A DNA stretch of 64,000 nt from Campylobacter sp. RM16189 (GTDB lineage Bacteria; Campylobacterota; Campylobacteria; Campylobacterales; Campylobacteraceae). The DNA is taken from the NCBI RefSeq assembly GCF_012978815.1, contig NZ_LIWR01000003.1, positions 124,001 to 188,000 on the forward strand, in the 5' to 3' direction. This document shows, piece after piece, positions 1 to 9,079 of this stretch (positions are counted from its first letter, which is position 1; each line of letters opens with the position of its first letter). The notes under the pieces were generated by a model. The model was not told the DNA's origin. It made no database searches and saw nothing but the letters and a program-made list of their open reading frames with translations. The position numbers and the translations under genes are program-made.

Positions 1-47
1 AAAAAATAAAAGAGTGTATTCTCTCAAATTATGGGAGGATATAATGT

Positions 48-1175
48 TTGGTGATAAATATACATTTTCTGAACTTAGAGAGGAAATATCTCAGCAGTCA
101 AGAGAAAGAACATATTAAAGTTTTAATATCAAATATTGTTTATAAAATTACAAACCAGAACAAAGCAAAAATATTTATATATGAGCAACTAAATTTTATA
201 TATCAGTTCTATGAATTTGATAGTATGTGCAAAGAGTTTATTGATAGAATAGGTATTTCAGTCGATGAATTTTGTCATATCGATTCAAAAGAATACGAAT
301 CAGAAACTAATAGTATATTAAGCTGTAAAGGAAATTTTTATAACTTTCTGGATGTCATGTTTATTGTTATAATATCTATTATGAAAAAATATAATATCGG
401 AAATCCTGAACGTGCGAATATATTTTATAGAAAAAGCACAACGAGATTTTTGGAGCCTATAACTATACAAATAAATAAGCATCCTGCTGAAACTTATTTT
501 TATGGAGAAGATTTTATAGATATAAATTGGTGTCCGTTACCAGGATATTCTAAAATCAATACTGCAATGAAGCAAAGTTTTTTGAATGAAAATGATTTTT
601 ATATATCCAAATACGGATTAACTAATATTTCGGCAATGAATAATCTTGATAATATGGTTAATCTTGTTACCGGTCGTGTGAGTGAGGCGGGTTGTTGTAG
701 AAATGAAACAATGACAGCTAAAGAATTGGTGGTTTTAAGCAAAATATCTGAATATTTTTTGAATCTTGGTTTTGAGGATAAAATGAAAATTTTAACAGAG
801 TGCATTGGATTTACTAAAATGCCTTTTGCTATCAAAAATAATAAAAGCGGTGTAAATATTCATTTTTTTATCTATCACTTTATGACAGAACCATCGTTAT
901 TTGAATTTTTTATAACAGATGATGAACATGGAAGTGTTGCTAAAATATGTAAATTTCATCATGGCAAGCGATATGATATGCTAATTCCTGTCAATAAAAC
1001 ATTAGATAATGTTTTATTTGCAAGCATGAATTATATACTTCAACATGTTTACACTGATATTCAAAATTTAAATTTTAATACAGATAATAATTTAATAATA
1101 AAAGAGATGCAAAGATTAAAAGGATTTAAATTTCGTTCTATAGACGAGATTCCTGTTTTTAATAAAAGAATTTAA
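48..1175 (+). CDS. Hypothetical protein, very AT-rich orphan
   Basis: I do not recognise this 375-residue protein. It has no signal peptide, no clear membrane segment and no motif I can name. It is rich in Asn, Ile, Phe and Lys, and contains a cysteine pair near residue 217 (AGCCRNE). The open frame begins at a TTG at 48. However, the good Shine-Dalgarno GGGAGG (33-38) sits five bases before an ATG at 44 in another frame, which ends at a TAA at 116-118. So either TTG 48 is the start, or a one-base shift near 100-118 has separated the true N-terminus. Codon use is more AT-rich than the pheS gene that follows, which suggests an acquired gene. In C. jejuni, as I recall, a HIT-family gene flanks pheS, so this locus is variable. 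A real gene is likely; the function is unknown. Confidence 0.6.
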   Translation: MVINIHFLNLERKYLSSQEKEHIKVLISNIVYKITNQNKAKIFIYEQLNFIYQFYEFDSMCKEFIDRIGISVDEFCHIDSKEYESETNSILSCKGNFYNFLDVMFIVIISIMKKYNIGNPERANIFYRKSTTRFLEPITIQINKHPAETYFYGEDFIDINWCPLPGYSKINTAMKQSFLNENDFYISKYGLTNISAMNNLDNMVNLVTGRVSEAGCCRNETMTAKELVVLSKISEYFLNLGFEDKMKILTECIGFTKMPFAIKNNKSGVNIHFFIYHFMTEPSLFEFFITDDEHGSVAKICKFHHGKRYDMLIPVNKTLDNVLFASMNYILQHVYTDIQNLNFNTDNNLIIKEMQRLKGFKFRSIDEIPVFNKRI

Positions 1176-1276
1176 TCTATAAATTTTTATAATTAATTTT
1201 AATAATCGGATTGGTATTAAATACTTTATAGATTTGTCGCATTGTCTCTTTTATCAACACTTCAAAAACTTTTAGC

Positions 1277-1282
1277 TAAAAT
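1277..1282 (+). promoter_or_regulatory. Probable -10 box for the pheS operon
   Basis: TAAAAT preceded by GC (GCTAAAAT) lies 29 bases before the pheS start. It resembles other -10 boxes in this window, such as the one before pyrH. No clear -35 is visible, as is usual in Campylobacter. Confidence 0.4.
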
Positions 1283-1311
1283 AGTTCAAAATTTTAATAC
1301 AAGGTAAGAAA

Positions 1312-2304
1312 TTGCAAGAGTATAAAGAAAATATAAGTAAATGCAAGAATTTAGCCGATCTCGACAAAATTCGCGTAGATTTGCTTGGTAAAAAAGGCAT
1401 CATAACCTCTGAATTTGCCAAACTTAAAAATATGGGCGAAGATGAGAAGAAGGCTTTCGCTGCAAATTTAAATAAGATGCGTGATGAATTTGAGACGCTT
1501 TTAGCCGCTAAAAAAACTGAGCTTGAAAGCGGTGAGATAAAAGCTAAGATGAAAGCAAGCGCCATAGACGTAACACTCTTTAACGAGCCAAGCAGCACCG
1601 GCGCTCTTCATCCGGTTATGGCTACGATGGACCGCATTATAGAGTATTTTATGATGCAAAATTTCTCGCTTGAAACAGGACCTCTAATCGAGGATGATTT
1701 TCATAACTTTGAGGCGCTAAATTTGCCTAAATATCACCCTGCGCGCGACATGCAAGATACGTTTTATTTTAAAGATTTTAAACTGCTTCGCACGCACACA
1801 AGTCCGGTGCAGGTTCGAACCATGATGAGCACAAAGCCTCCTATTCGCATGATAGCGCCCGGTGCTGTGTTTCGCCGCGATATGGACTTAACGCATACTC
1901 CGATGTTTCATCAGGTTGAAGGACTTGTCGTCGAGGATGAAGGCGTAGTTAGCTTTGCAAATTTAAAAAGCATGCTTGAAAATTTCTTAAGGTATATGTT
2001 TGGTGATGTTCAGGTACGCTTTCGCCCAAGCTTTTTCCCGTTTACGGAGCCATCGGCTGAAGTTGATATAAGCTGTATCTTCTGCAAAGGCGAAGGGTGT
2101 AGAGTGTGCAAGCAGACGGGCTGGCTTGAAGTGCTTGGATGCGGCGTGGTTGATTCAAATGTATTTAAGGCGGTTGGCTACAAAAATGTAAGCGGATATG
2201 CCTTTGGTCTTGGTGTGGAGCGCTTTGCGATGCTGCTTCATCAAATTCCTGATTTGCGCTCGCTTTTTGAGGGAGATTTAAGATTATTGGAGCAGTTTAA
2301 ATGA
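1312..2304 (+). CDS. pheS: Phenylalanyl-tRNA synthetase alpha subunit
   Basis: PheS (330 aa) is the catalytic subunit of the (alpha-beta)2 enzyme that charges tRNA-Phe in the cytoplasm. The N-terminal ~90 residues form the tRNA-contacting coiled coil. The class II catalytic core follows, with motif 2 (FRRD, then [11 protein letters not shown]) around residues 184-202 and motif 3 ([12 protein letters not shown]) near the C-terminus. The length is normal for the short bacterial type. The start is a TTG preceded by AAGG (1301-1304). The stop overlaps the pheT start by four bases (ATGA), so the two subunits are translationally coupled. Arginine codons here are mostly CGN, unlike pheT where AGR dominates, so the two halves of the operon have different codon histories. 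Confidence 0.97.
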   Translation: MQEYKENISKCKNLADLDKIRVDLLGKKGIITSEFAKLKNMGEDEKKAFAANLNKMRDEFETLLAAKKTELESGEIKAKMKASAIDVTLFNEPSSTGALHPVMATMDRIIEYFMMQNFSLETGPLIEDDFHNFEALNLPKYHPARDMQDTFYFKDFKLLRTHTSPVQVRTMMSTKPPIRMIAPGAVFRRDMDLTHTPMFHQVEGLVVEDEGVVSFANLKSMLENFLRYMFGDVQVRFRPSFFPFTEPSAEVDISCIFCKGEGCRVCKQTGWLEVLGCGVVDSNVFKAVGYKNVSGYAFGLGVERFAMLLHQIPDLRSLFEGDLRLLEQFK

Positions 2305-4634
2305 TGATTTCAAGAAATTGGCTAAATGAGTGGGTGGATATAGCAAATGTGGATAGCGAGAGGATTTTAAAGACTTTAAATTCCATCGGTCTTGAAGTTG
2401 ATAGCTTTAATTCGGTAAGAATCCCTAAAAATATTGTTGTTGGATATGTAAAGAGTAGAGATAAGCATCCTGATGCGGATAAATTAAGCGTATGCCAGGT
2501 AGATGTCGGAAGCGAAACATTACAGATAGTTTGTGGAGCTAAAAACGTAGAAGCCGGACAGTTTGTTCCGGTAGCTCTAATTGGTGCCGTTATGCCAAGT
2601 GGACTTGAAATAAAAAAGACCAAACTTCGAGGAGTTGAGTCAAGTGGTATGATCTGCTCTTCTACAGAGCTAGGCTTAGTTAAAGTAAATGATGGAATTT
2701 TGCCTCTTGATGAGAGTATCGGAGAGCTAAAGCTTGGACGAGAACTTTGTGAATACTCTTTACTAAATGATGATATTATAGAGATTGATCTTACACCAAA
2801 TAGAGGCGACTGCCTAAGCGTATATGGTATCGCAAGAGATCTTTCTGCCGCTCTTGATTTGCCATTAAGAGATGTAAGCAAGTATGAAGAGGCTGAAAAT
2901 TTACTAGGAATTGGTAGAATTTTGACTCTTCGTACAGAAGAGAATATACAAAGTAATCTTCAATATAGGGCTTTTGAACTAAAAGAGAAATTTAGCGAAA
3001 ATTTGCTTATGAAGATGCGTTTGGCAATCATTGAGTGTAGCAAGCAAAACTGCGTAGAAAGATTACTAGAATACGTTACTTACTCTACAGGAGTCATATT
3101 TAACGCATATGATTATGACAAGCTTAAAAAAGATGATGGCAGAGTTGTTTTTGATATAGATAAGGACGCACACTCTGCAAGCAAGATTATGGTAGGCGGC
3201 GAAAATTTAGGAGTGGCTGGAATTTATCAAAGCGATGCGGCTAAAATAGATGATAATAGTAAAATTATCGTTATAGAGGCAAGCTACACAAATCCTGAAA
3301 TAATCGCTACTACGATATACGAAGATAAAAAAATGCCGCGCTTCGATTATGTTTATAGAAGCTTAAGAGGGAGCGAGCCTAACATAAATTTTGGAGCAGA
3401 TTATCTCTTTAAAATGCTTGCAGGATCAAAGAGCGCTTTGATATATGCAGGCTCTCAACAGAGTATTTTGCAAAAAGAGCCACGAGTGGTTAGCTTTACT
3501 ATGAGCGAAATGAATAGGATGATAGGGCAAGAAGTTTTGAAAAATGATGTCGTAAAAATCCTTAAAAAGCTTGGATTTGAAGTAAATTTCAATGTGGAAA
3601 AAGATAGTGCGAATGTCAAAGTTCCTCATTTTCGCCACGATATCATAAACGCTCAAGATGTATGCGAAGAGATCGTTAGAATCATAGGGATTGATAATAT
3701 TGCTTCAAAACCGTTGAAATTTAGCGAACAAAATCGTATAAATGATACCTTTGTAGATTATAAAAATGCGTTAAATTTAAGACGCAAAGCGGCCAGTAGC
3801 GGCTTTTTTGAGTCTGTTCATTATGTATTTGATGATTTGAATGAGCTAAACGAGCTTGGCTTTAAACCTTGCAAAGTAGAGATCGCAAATCCTATAAGCA
3901 ATGAGCTTAACACTCTTCGTCCGACTCTTGTAAATCATCTTTTGAAATCTGCAGAAAGAAATATTAAAAATTCAAAAAAATCGGTCAAAATTTTTGAATT
4001 CGGAAGTGTTTTTGATGAGAATGGAAGCCAAAGCGAGAGATTTGGGTTTGTAGCTAGTGGACTTGTGAGGGAGCCAAGTTTACTAAATTCAGCCAAGCCT
4101 TCTGAAATAGGCTTTTTAAGCTTTGCTTCTGCAGTTAGGAATGCGATCGGAGAATTTGAATTAAAGCCTAGTAAAGATATAAATTATCTAAGCGAATTTG
4201 AGCAGGCTGAAATTTATCGAAATGGTGTTAAAGTAGGCTATATAGGTAGAGTTAATGTGGTGGTTGAGAATAGATTTGATCTACCTAAAACCTATCTTTG
4301 CGAAGTTGATTTTGGTAAGCTTAAATTTAGTAGCGTTGCCGTAAAGACCTACTCTAAATTCCCGGCAATAAGCAGAGATTTGAGCCTGATTGTACCTGAT
4401 GATATGAAATTTGAAGTCATAAAAGAGTGTATTAATGCTCTTAAAATAAGATGTTTGAAGGAATTTTTACCTGTTGATATATATAGAGATAAAAATTTAG
4501 GTTCAAATTCTAGTTTGACTGTGAAATTTGTTTTCCAAGATATAGAAAAAACGCTTGAAGATGAAGAGATAGCACTGATAATGGATAAAATTTTAGACAG
4601 TTTGAAGAAAAATTTAAATATCGGAGTAAGATGA
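2301..4634 (+). CDS. pheT: Phenylalanyl-tRNA synthetase beta subunit
   Basis: PheT (777 aa) partners PheS. It recognises tRNA-Phe and, through its B3/B4 region, edits mischarged Tyr. The N-terminal tRNA-binding OB domain is seen at about residues 40-150 ([15 protein letters not shown], then VCGAKNV). B3/B4 lies around 200-370, the B5 domain at about 390-470, and the C-terminal anticodon-binding FDX-ACB domain at about 685-777 ([13 protein letters not shown]). The length fits bacterial PheT. It overlaps pheS by four bases and the next gene, aroA, by four bases, so all three form one transcription unit. Arginine is mostly AGA/AGG. Confidence 0.97.
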   Translation: MMISRNWLNEWVDIANVDSERILKTLNSIGLEVDSFNSVRIPKNIVVGYVKSRDKHPDADKLSVCQVDVGSETLQIVCGAKNVEAGQFVPVALIGAVMPSGLEIKKTKLRGVESSGMICSSTELGLVKVNDGILPLDESIGELKLGRELCEYSLLNDDIIEIDLTPNRGDCLSVYGIARDLSAALDLPLRDVSKYEEAENLLGIGRILTLRTEENIQSNLQYRAFELKEKFSENLLMKMRLAIIECSKQNCVERLLEYVTYSTGVIFNAYDYDKLKKDDGRVVFDIDKDAHSASKIMVGGENLGVAGIYQSDAAKIDDNSKIIVIEASYTNPEIIATTIYEDKKMPRFDYVYRSLRGSEPNINFGADYLFKMLAGSKSALIYAGSQQSILQKEPRVVSFTMSEMNRMIGQEVLKNDVVKILKKLGFEVNFNVEKDSANVKVPHFRHDIINAQDVCEEIVRIIGIDNIASKPLKFSEQNRINDTFVDYKNALNLRRKAASSGFFESVHYVFDDLNELNELGFKPCKVEIANPISNELNTLRPTLVNHLLKSAERNIKNSKKSVKIFEFGSVFDENGSQSERFGFVASGLVREPSLLNSAKPSEIGFLSFASAVRNAIGEFELKPSKDINYLSEFEQAEIYRNGVKVGYIGRVNVVVENRFDLPKTYLCEVDFGKLKFSSVAVKTYSKFPAISRDLSLIVPDDMKFEVIKECINALKIRCLKEFLPVDIYRDKNLGSNSSLTVKFVFQDIEKTLEDEEIALIMDKILDSLKKNLNIGVR

Positions 4635-5905
4635 AAATTTTTGCTTTAAAAGATAGGATTGAAGCTAAATTAGAGGTTATAGCGGCGGATAAATCGATAT
4701 CTCATAGATGTGCTATATTTTCGCTACTAAGTGACAAGCCATCCATAATAAGAAACTATCTAAAGGCTGAAGATGCATTAAATACTTTAAATATAATTAA
4801 GCTTTTAGGTGCCAAAGTATCAGAAGAAAATGGAGTTATGACCATAATTCCACCTCAAAAACTGCAGGAGCCACACTCCGTGCTTGAGTGTGGAAATTCT
4901 GGAACCGCAATGAGGCTTCTTATGGGGTTTTTGGCCGCGACTGACGGATTTTTTGTGCTAAGTGGAGATCAATATCTAAATCGCCGTCCGATGGCAAGAG
5001 TAGGAAAGCCGTTAATAAGTGTCGGAGCTAAAATAGATGGTGTGAATAATGGAGATATGGCTCCTCTTTGTATCCGAGGAGGCAAACTTGAGTATTTTAA
5101 ATTTGAGAGTAAAATCGCTTCCGCTCAAGTTAAATCCGCACTTATTTTAGCAGGACTTAAATCAAATGGATGCGTTATAAGCGAGCCTGAACTAAGCCGT
5201 GATCATACAGAAAGAATGCTAAAGGGTATGGGAGCAGAGCTTGTAAGAAATAATCTTGAAGTTAAAGTATCTCCTATGCAATCGCCTCTTAAACCGCTTG
5301 AAATTTTTGTGCCAAACGATCCTAGCTCAGCTTTCTTTTTCGCTGTTGCCGCAGCAATAATTCCAAATTCGCATTTAATTTTAAAAAATATTCTTTTAAA
5401 TAAAACTCGTATAGAAGCCTATAAAATTTTAGAAAAAATGGGCGCTGATATTAAATTTAAAGAGACTTCAAGCGAATATGAAAGTATCGGAGATATAGAG
5501 ATTAAATATTCTCAACTTAGAGCCGTGGAGGTAGATGAAAATATCTCTTGGCTTATTGATGAGATTCCTGCTTTAGCAATAGCTTTTGCAAATGCCAAAG
5601 GAAAGAGCGTAATAAGAAATGCAAAAGAGCTTCGTGTAAAAGAGAGCGATAGGATATCTGTTGTCGTAGAGGGTCTTAGAAAATGCGGTCTTGAAGTAAG
5701 TGAATTTGACGATGGGTTTAGCGTGACAGGAGGAGAGCTAAATAGCGCTATAATAGATAGTCACGGTGACCATAGGATAGCTATGAGCTTTGCGATTTTA
5801 GGATTAAAATGCGGCATGGTAATAGAAAAGAGCGAATTTATCTCTACTTCTTTCCCGAATTTTAGCAATATTTTAAGAGAGCTTGGAGCTAGCGTTGAAG
5901 ATTGA
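4631..5905 (+). CDS. aroA: 3-phosphoshikimate 1-carboxyvinyltransferase (EPSP synthase)
   Basis: AroA (424 aa) transfers enolpyruvate from PEP to shikimate-3-phosphate, the sixth step of the shikimate pathway to aromatic amino acids. Visible family motifs are the N-terminal ADKSISHR, the ECGNSGTAMRLL loop, SAQVKSALILAGL, and the late RVKESDR and SHGDHRIAM segments that hold PEP-binding Arg and Asp residues. The length is normal. The ATG overlaps the pheT stop by four bases, and the C-terminus overlaps the ispH start by 11 bases, so it sits in the middle of a tightly packed operon. No anomaly is seen. Confidence 0.97.
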   Translation: MKIFALKDRIEAKLEVIAADKSISHRCAIFSLLSDKPSIIRNYLKAEDALNTLNIIKLLGAKVSEENGVMTIIPPQKLQEPHSVLECGNSGTAMRLLMGFLAATDGFFVLSGDQYLNRRPMARVGKPLISVGAKIDGVNNGDMAPLCIRGGKLEYFKFESKIASAQVKSALILAGLKSNGCVISEPELSRDHTERMLKGMGAELVRNNLEVKVSPMQSPLKPLEIFVPNDPSSAFFFAVAAAIIPNSHLILKNILLNKTRIEAYKILEKMGADIKFKETSSEYESIGDIEIKYSQLRAVEVDENISWLIDEIPALAIAFANAKGKSVIRNAKELRVKESDRISVVVEGLRKCGLEVSEFDDGFSVTGGELNSAIIDSHGDHRIAMSFAILGLKCGMVIEKSEFISTSFPNFSNILRELGASVED

Positions 5906-6725
5906 GCTTGCAAGTAGTTATGGATTTTGTTTTGGAGTAAAGCGTGCGATAAAAATCGCTGAAAATGCAAAAGATGCTGCTACTATCGGACCTCTTATTC
6001 ATAATAATGAAGAGATTAATAGATTAAAGATAAACTTTAATGTAAAAACCCTAGAAGGAATAAGCGAGATAACCGAGGAAAAAAAGGCAATTATACGTAC
6101 TCACGGTATTACCAAAAACGATCTGTCTAAACTAAAAAATAGTGATATTAAAATTATTGACGCGACATGTCCGTTTGTGACCAAGCCACAGCAAATTTGC
6201 GAAAAAATGAGCAAAGAGGGGTATGATATAGTTATCTTTGGCGATGAAAATCACCCTGAGGTAAAAGGGGTAAAGTCTTATGCAGAGGGCAAGGTTTATG
6301 TGGTACTAGACGAGAGTGAGCTAGATAATATAAAGCTTTCTCAAAAGGTTGCCGTAGTTAGCCAGACTACGCGTAAGGTAGAGAAATTTATGCAGATAGT
6401 AAACTACTTAATGCTTAAAACAAAAGAGGTTAGAGTCTTTAACACTATTTGCAATGCGACCTTGGAAAACCAAGAGGCTGTTAAAGAGCTTGCCGAAAGA
6501 GCCGATGTGATGATAATAATAGGCGGAAAAAATTCATCCAATACAAAGCAGCTATATCTGATATCTAAAAATTTTTGCAACGATAGCTATCTGATAGAAA
6601 ATGAGAGTGAGCTCAATGAGGAGTGGTTTAGGAATAAAAATCACTGCGGAGTAAGTGCTGGAGCTAGCACGCCTGATTGGATCATACAAAACGTTATAAA
6701 AAAGATAGAAGAATTTAAAAACTAG
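5895..6725 (+). CDS. ispH: 4-hydroxy-3-methylbut-2-enyl diphosphate reductase
   Basis: IspH/LytB (276 aa) is the iron-sulfur enzyme of the last MEP-pathway step; it reduces HMBPP to IPP and DMAPP. The three cluster cysteines are visible in YGFCFGVKRA, DATCPFVTK and FNTICNAT. The substrate-contacting histidines are in IRTHG and ENHPEVKG, and SAGAST lies near the C-terminus. I chose the TTG at 5895, giving MKIELASSYGFC, because GGAG (5885-5888) lies six bases upstream and this is the usual family N-terminus. The TTG at 5883 would add four residues with a poorer ribosome site. It overlaps aroA by 11 bases. The gap before rpsA contains a new promoter. Confidence 0.95.
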   Translation: MKIELASSYGFCFGVKRAIKIAENAKDAATIGPLIHNNEEINRLKINFNVKTLEGISEITEEKKAIIRTHGITKNDLSKLKNSDIKIIDATCPFVTKPQQICEKMSKEGYDIVIFGDENHPEVKGVKSYAEGKVYVVLDESELDNIKLSQKVAVVSQTTRKVEKFMQIVNYLMLKTKEVRVFNTICNATLENQEAVKELAERADVMIIIGGKNSSNTKQLYLISKNFCNDSYLIENESELNEEWFRNKNHCGVSAGASTPDWIIQNVIKKIEEFKN

Positions 6726-6847
6726 CAGATATATTATGCTTAATTGAATAATTTTAAATTTATAAAAATTGAGTTTAAAATTACTCAAGGATATCTATTT
6801 TAGTCCCCAATTCTCGTAAGTTAATCTACAAATAAGTTATTTTTAAG

Positions 6848-6853
6848 TATAAT
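6848..6853 (+). promoter_or_regulatory. -10 box of the rpsA promoter
   Basis: A perfect TATAAT lies 55 bases before rpsA, after a T-rich stretch, inside the 182-base gap that follows ispH. It likely gives S1 an independent, stronger promoter than the upstream operon. Confidence 0.6.
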
Positions 6854-6907
6854 CTGGCTAATTGTAACTAAAAATAGTGCAAGCAAAATATACTCAAAAG
6901 GATCACG

Positions 6908-8581
6908 ATGGCTGCGGTGAACAAAAATGTTCAAATCAATAAAGCAAAGGATGAACTTATAGAAGAAGAAGACTTTGCAGCGATGTTGGAGGAGTCTTTT
7001 AAAAAGACTGAAGAAGATAGCGACGGTACCATTGTCGATATCAAAGGTGATGAGGTTTTCGTCAATGTAGGTAAAAAATCGGAAGGAATTTTAAATATAT
7101 CCGAGATTAGTGATGAAAACGGAAATTTAAAATTTAATATCAATGATACTATCAAGGTTGTTATAACCGGATCTCGTGGCGGAAGACCGATAGTTTCTCA
7201 TAAAAAAGCCTTAAGAAAAGAGAAGGTTAAGGCCTATATCGAATCTTACAATGAAGATAATCAAGATGTGTTTGATGTTAAAATAATAGGTAAAAATAAA
7301 GGTGGTTTCGTAGCTCAAAATAATGACGGAATCGAGTTTTTCTTACCAAAATCTCAAAGTGGATTTAAAGATGCGAATTCCGTAATGGGAAAAACTTATA
7401 AAGTTAAAGTTATCAAGGTTGATAAAGAGGAACAAAGTATAGTTGTTTCCAGAAAAAGACTGCTAGATGAAGATCGCAAGAAGAAAAAAGAGGCTATTTC
7501 GTCAATAATCGCGAATGAAAACGCTATCGAAGGCACCGTAAAGAAGATCACAACTTATGGAATGTTTGTAGATGTTGGCGGAGTAGACGGGCTTGTTCAC
7601 TATAGTGAAATTAGTTACAAAGGCCCTGTAAATCCTGGATCTATTTATAAAGAAGGCGATAAGGTTTTAGTTAAGGTTATTAAATACGATAATGAGAAAA
7701 AACACCTTTCACTATCTATAAAAGCTGCTATGCCGGATCCTTGGGATGAGATTAAAGATAGTTTGGAAGTTGGCGATACCATAAAAGTAATAGTCAGCAA
7801 TATTGAGCCTTATGGCGCTTTTGTAGATCTTGGAAATGACATAGAAGGATTTTTGCACATATCTGAAATTTCTTGGGATAAAAATATAAAAAATCCTAAA
7901 GATCATATAAGCGAAGGCGAAGAGCTTGATGTAGAGGTAATAGAGATAGACGCTAACGATCGTCGTTTAAGAGTTAGCCTTAAAAATCTACTTCCAAAAC
8001 CGTTTGACGAGTTTAACTCTAAATTTAAAGAAGGCGACGTGGTAAAAGGAGCTGTTACTACAGTTACTAATTTTGGTGCCTTTGTTAAAATTGGTGGAGT
8101 AGAGGGATTGTTGCACAACGAAGACGCTTCTTGGGATAGAAACGATAAGTGCAAAGATATGTTTAAAATAGGCGATGAAGTTGAAGTCAAGATTATAAAG
8201 ATAGATAATAACGAACAAAAGATATCTCTAAGTCTAAAAGATTTAAAACAAAGCCCTGTTCAAGCCTATGCTAAAAAGTTCAATGTGGGTGATATAGTAA
8301 CCGGTAAAATTCGCGATATTAAAGAGTTTGGTATATTTGTAGAGCTTGGTGACAACGTTGATGCCTTAATCCGTAAAGAGGATATGGGGAGTGTAAAAGC
8401 CGAGGATCTGAATATTAATGATAATATCGAAGCCGCAATAGCTTTTATAGACGAGAAAAAGAATAGAATTCGCCTAAGTATAAGACGCTTGGCTAAACAA
8501 AAAGAACGTGAAGTTCTAAATGAAATAAATAGTAATGACAAGGTTACATTGGGCGATATTATAAAAGAGCAGCTGTCTTAA
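6908..8581 (+). CDS. rpsA: 30S ribosomal protein S1
   Basis: S1 (557 aa) binds mRNA leaders and helps load them on the 30S subunit. Six S1 (OB-fold) repeats can be seen, starting near residues 37, 118, 205, 290, 375 and 460. Several carry the typical GxFVDxGGVDGLVHxSE-like core (for instance YGMFVDVGGVDGL and FGAFVKIGGVEGL). The length is near that of the E. coli protein. The start is ATG with a GGATC-type ribosome site (AAAGGATCACG). It has its own promoter at 6848 and is followed at 12 bases by a small membrane-anchored protein gene, the same neighbour as in C. jejuni. Confidence 0.97.
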   Translation: MAAVNKNVQINKAKDELIEEEDFAAMLEESFKKTEEDSDGTIVDIKGDEVFVNVGKKSEGILNISEISDENGNLKFNINDTIKVVITGSRGGRPIVSHKKALRKEKVKAYIESYNEDNQDVFDVKIIGKNKGGFVAQNNDGIEFFLPKSQSGFKDANSVMGKTYKVKVIKVDKEEQSIVVSRKRLLDEDRKKKKEAISSIIANENAIEGTVKKITTYGMFVDVGGVDGLVHYSEISYKGPVNPGSIYKEGDKVLVKVIKYDNEKKHLSLSIKAAMPDPWDEIKDSLEVGDTIKVIVSNIEPYGAFVDLGNDIEGFLHISEISWDKNIKNPKDHISEGEELDVEVIEIDANDRRLRVSLKNLLPKPFDEFNSKFKEGDVVKGAVTTVTNFGAFVKIGGVEGLLHNEDASWDRNDKCKDMFKIGDEVEVKIIKIDNNEQKISLSLKDLKQSPVQAYAKKFNVGDIVTGKIRDIKEFGIFVELGDNVDALIRKEDMGSVKAEDLNINDNIEAAIAFIDEKKNRIRLSIRRLAKQKEREVLNEINSNDKVTLGDIIKEQLS

Positions 8582-8593
8582 TTTAGAAATTAA

Positions 8594-9079
8594 ATGAAAC
8601 GACATCTGCTTGCTTCTGTGATCGTTTGCTTACTGGCGTTTGTATGTCTCTGTGGGTTTTTTCTATGGAGATATGCAAACGCAAATTTAGCTCAAGGAAT
8701 ACCACAAAAGCAAGATATTATAAAAGAAGTTGAGTCAAATGGAAGCAAAAATGAAGTTTCCTGGGTTAATAAACTTGCAAATTTGACTCCTAAAGAGTAT
8801 ATTTTAGCTGCAAATGAGATATTTATAGAGTTTAAAAATAGCGAAAAAGATAATTTTGAAAAAAGAGTCTATCAATTAATAATAGATAAAAATGATATAT
8901 ATTCTATGTTTTGTCTAAGTCAAACTCTTAAAAATATCTCTGTCGATTTTAGTGTAATAAAAGAAAATTCTAAAAATCTAATATATATCAATACGCAAGA
9001 TGTCAGTATATTAAATCGTGTTATAGATGATCTTAAAACGTATGATATACACTCGCAAATTATGGAGGTTAAGCTGTGA
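8594..9079 (+). CDS. Membrane-anchored hypothetical protein between rpsA and serA
   Basis: This 161-residue protein has one N-terminal membrane segment (about residues 5-26, VIVCLLAFVCLCGFFLW) and then a soluble, probably periplasmic domain. I see no enzyme motif. Position and size match the Cj0892c-type conserved periplasmic protein that lies between rpsA and serA in C. jejuni; the match rests on gene order recalled from memory. Its TGA overlaps the serA GTG by four bases, so the two are co-translated. Function is unknown; linkage to serine biosynthesis may just reflect operon inheritance. Confidence 0.85.
   Translation: MKRHLLASVIVCLLAFVCLCGFFLWRYANANLAQGIPQKQDIIKEVESNGSKNEVSWVNKLANLTPKEYILAANEIFIEFKNSEKDNFEKRVYQLIIDKNDIYSMFCLSQTLKNISVDFSVIKENSKNLIYINTQDVSILNRVIDDLKTYDIHSQIMEVKL

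Noticed and set aside
2297..2881. Long open frame on the minus strand opposite pheT (194 residues)
   Set aside because: It is the antisense of an intact pheT, with a Ser/Leu/Ile-rich composition typical of complementary frames, and has no ribosome site or family match.
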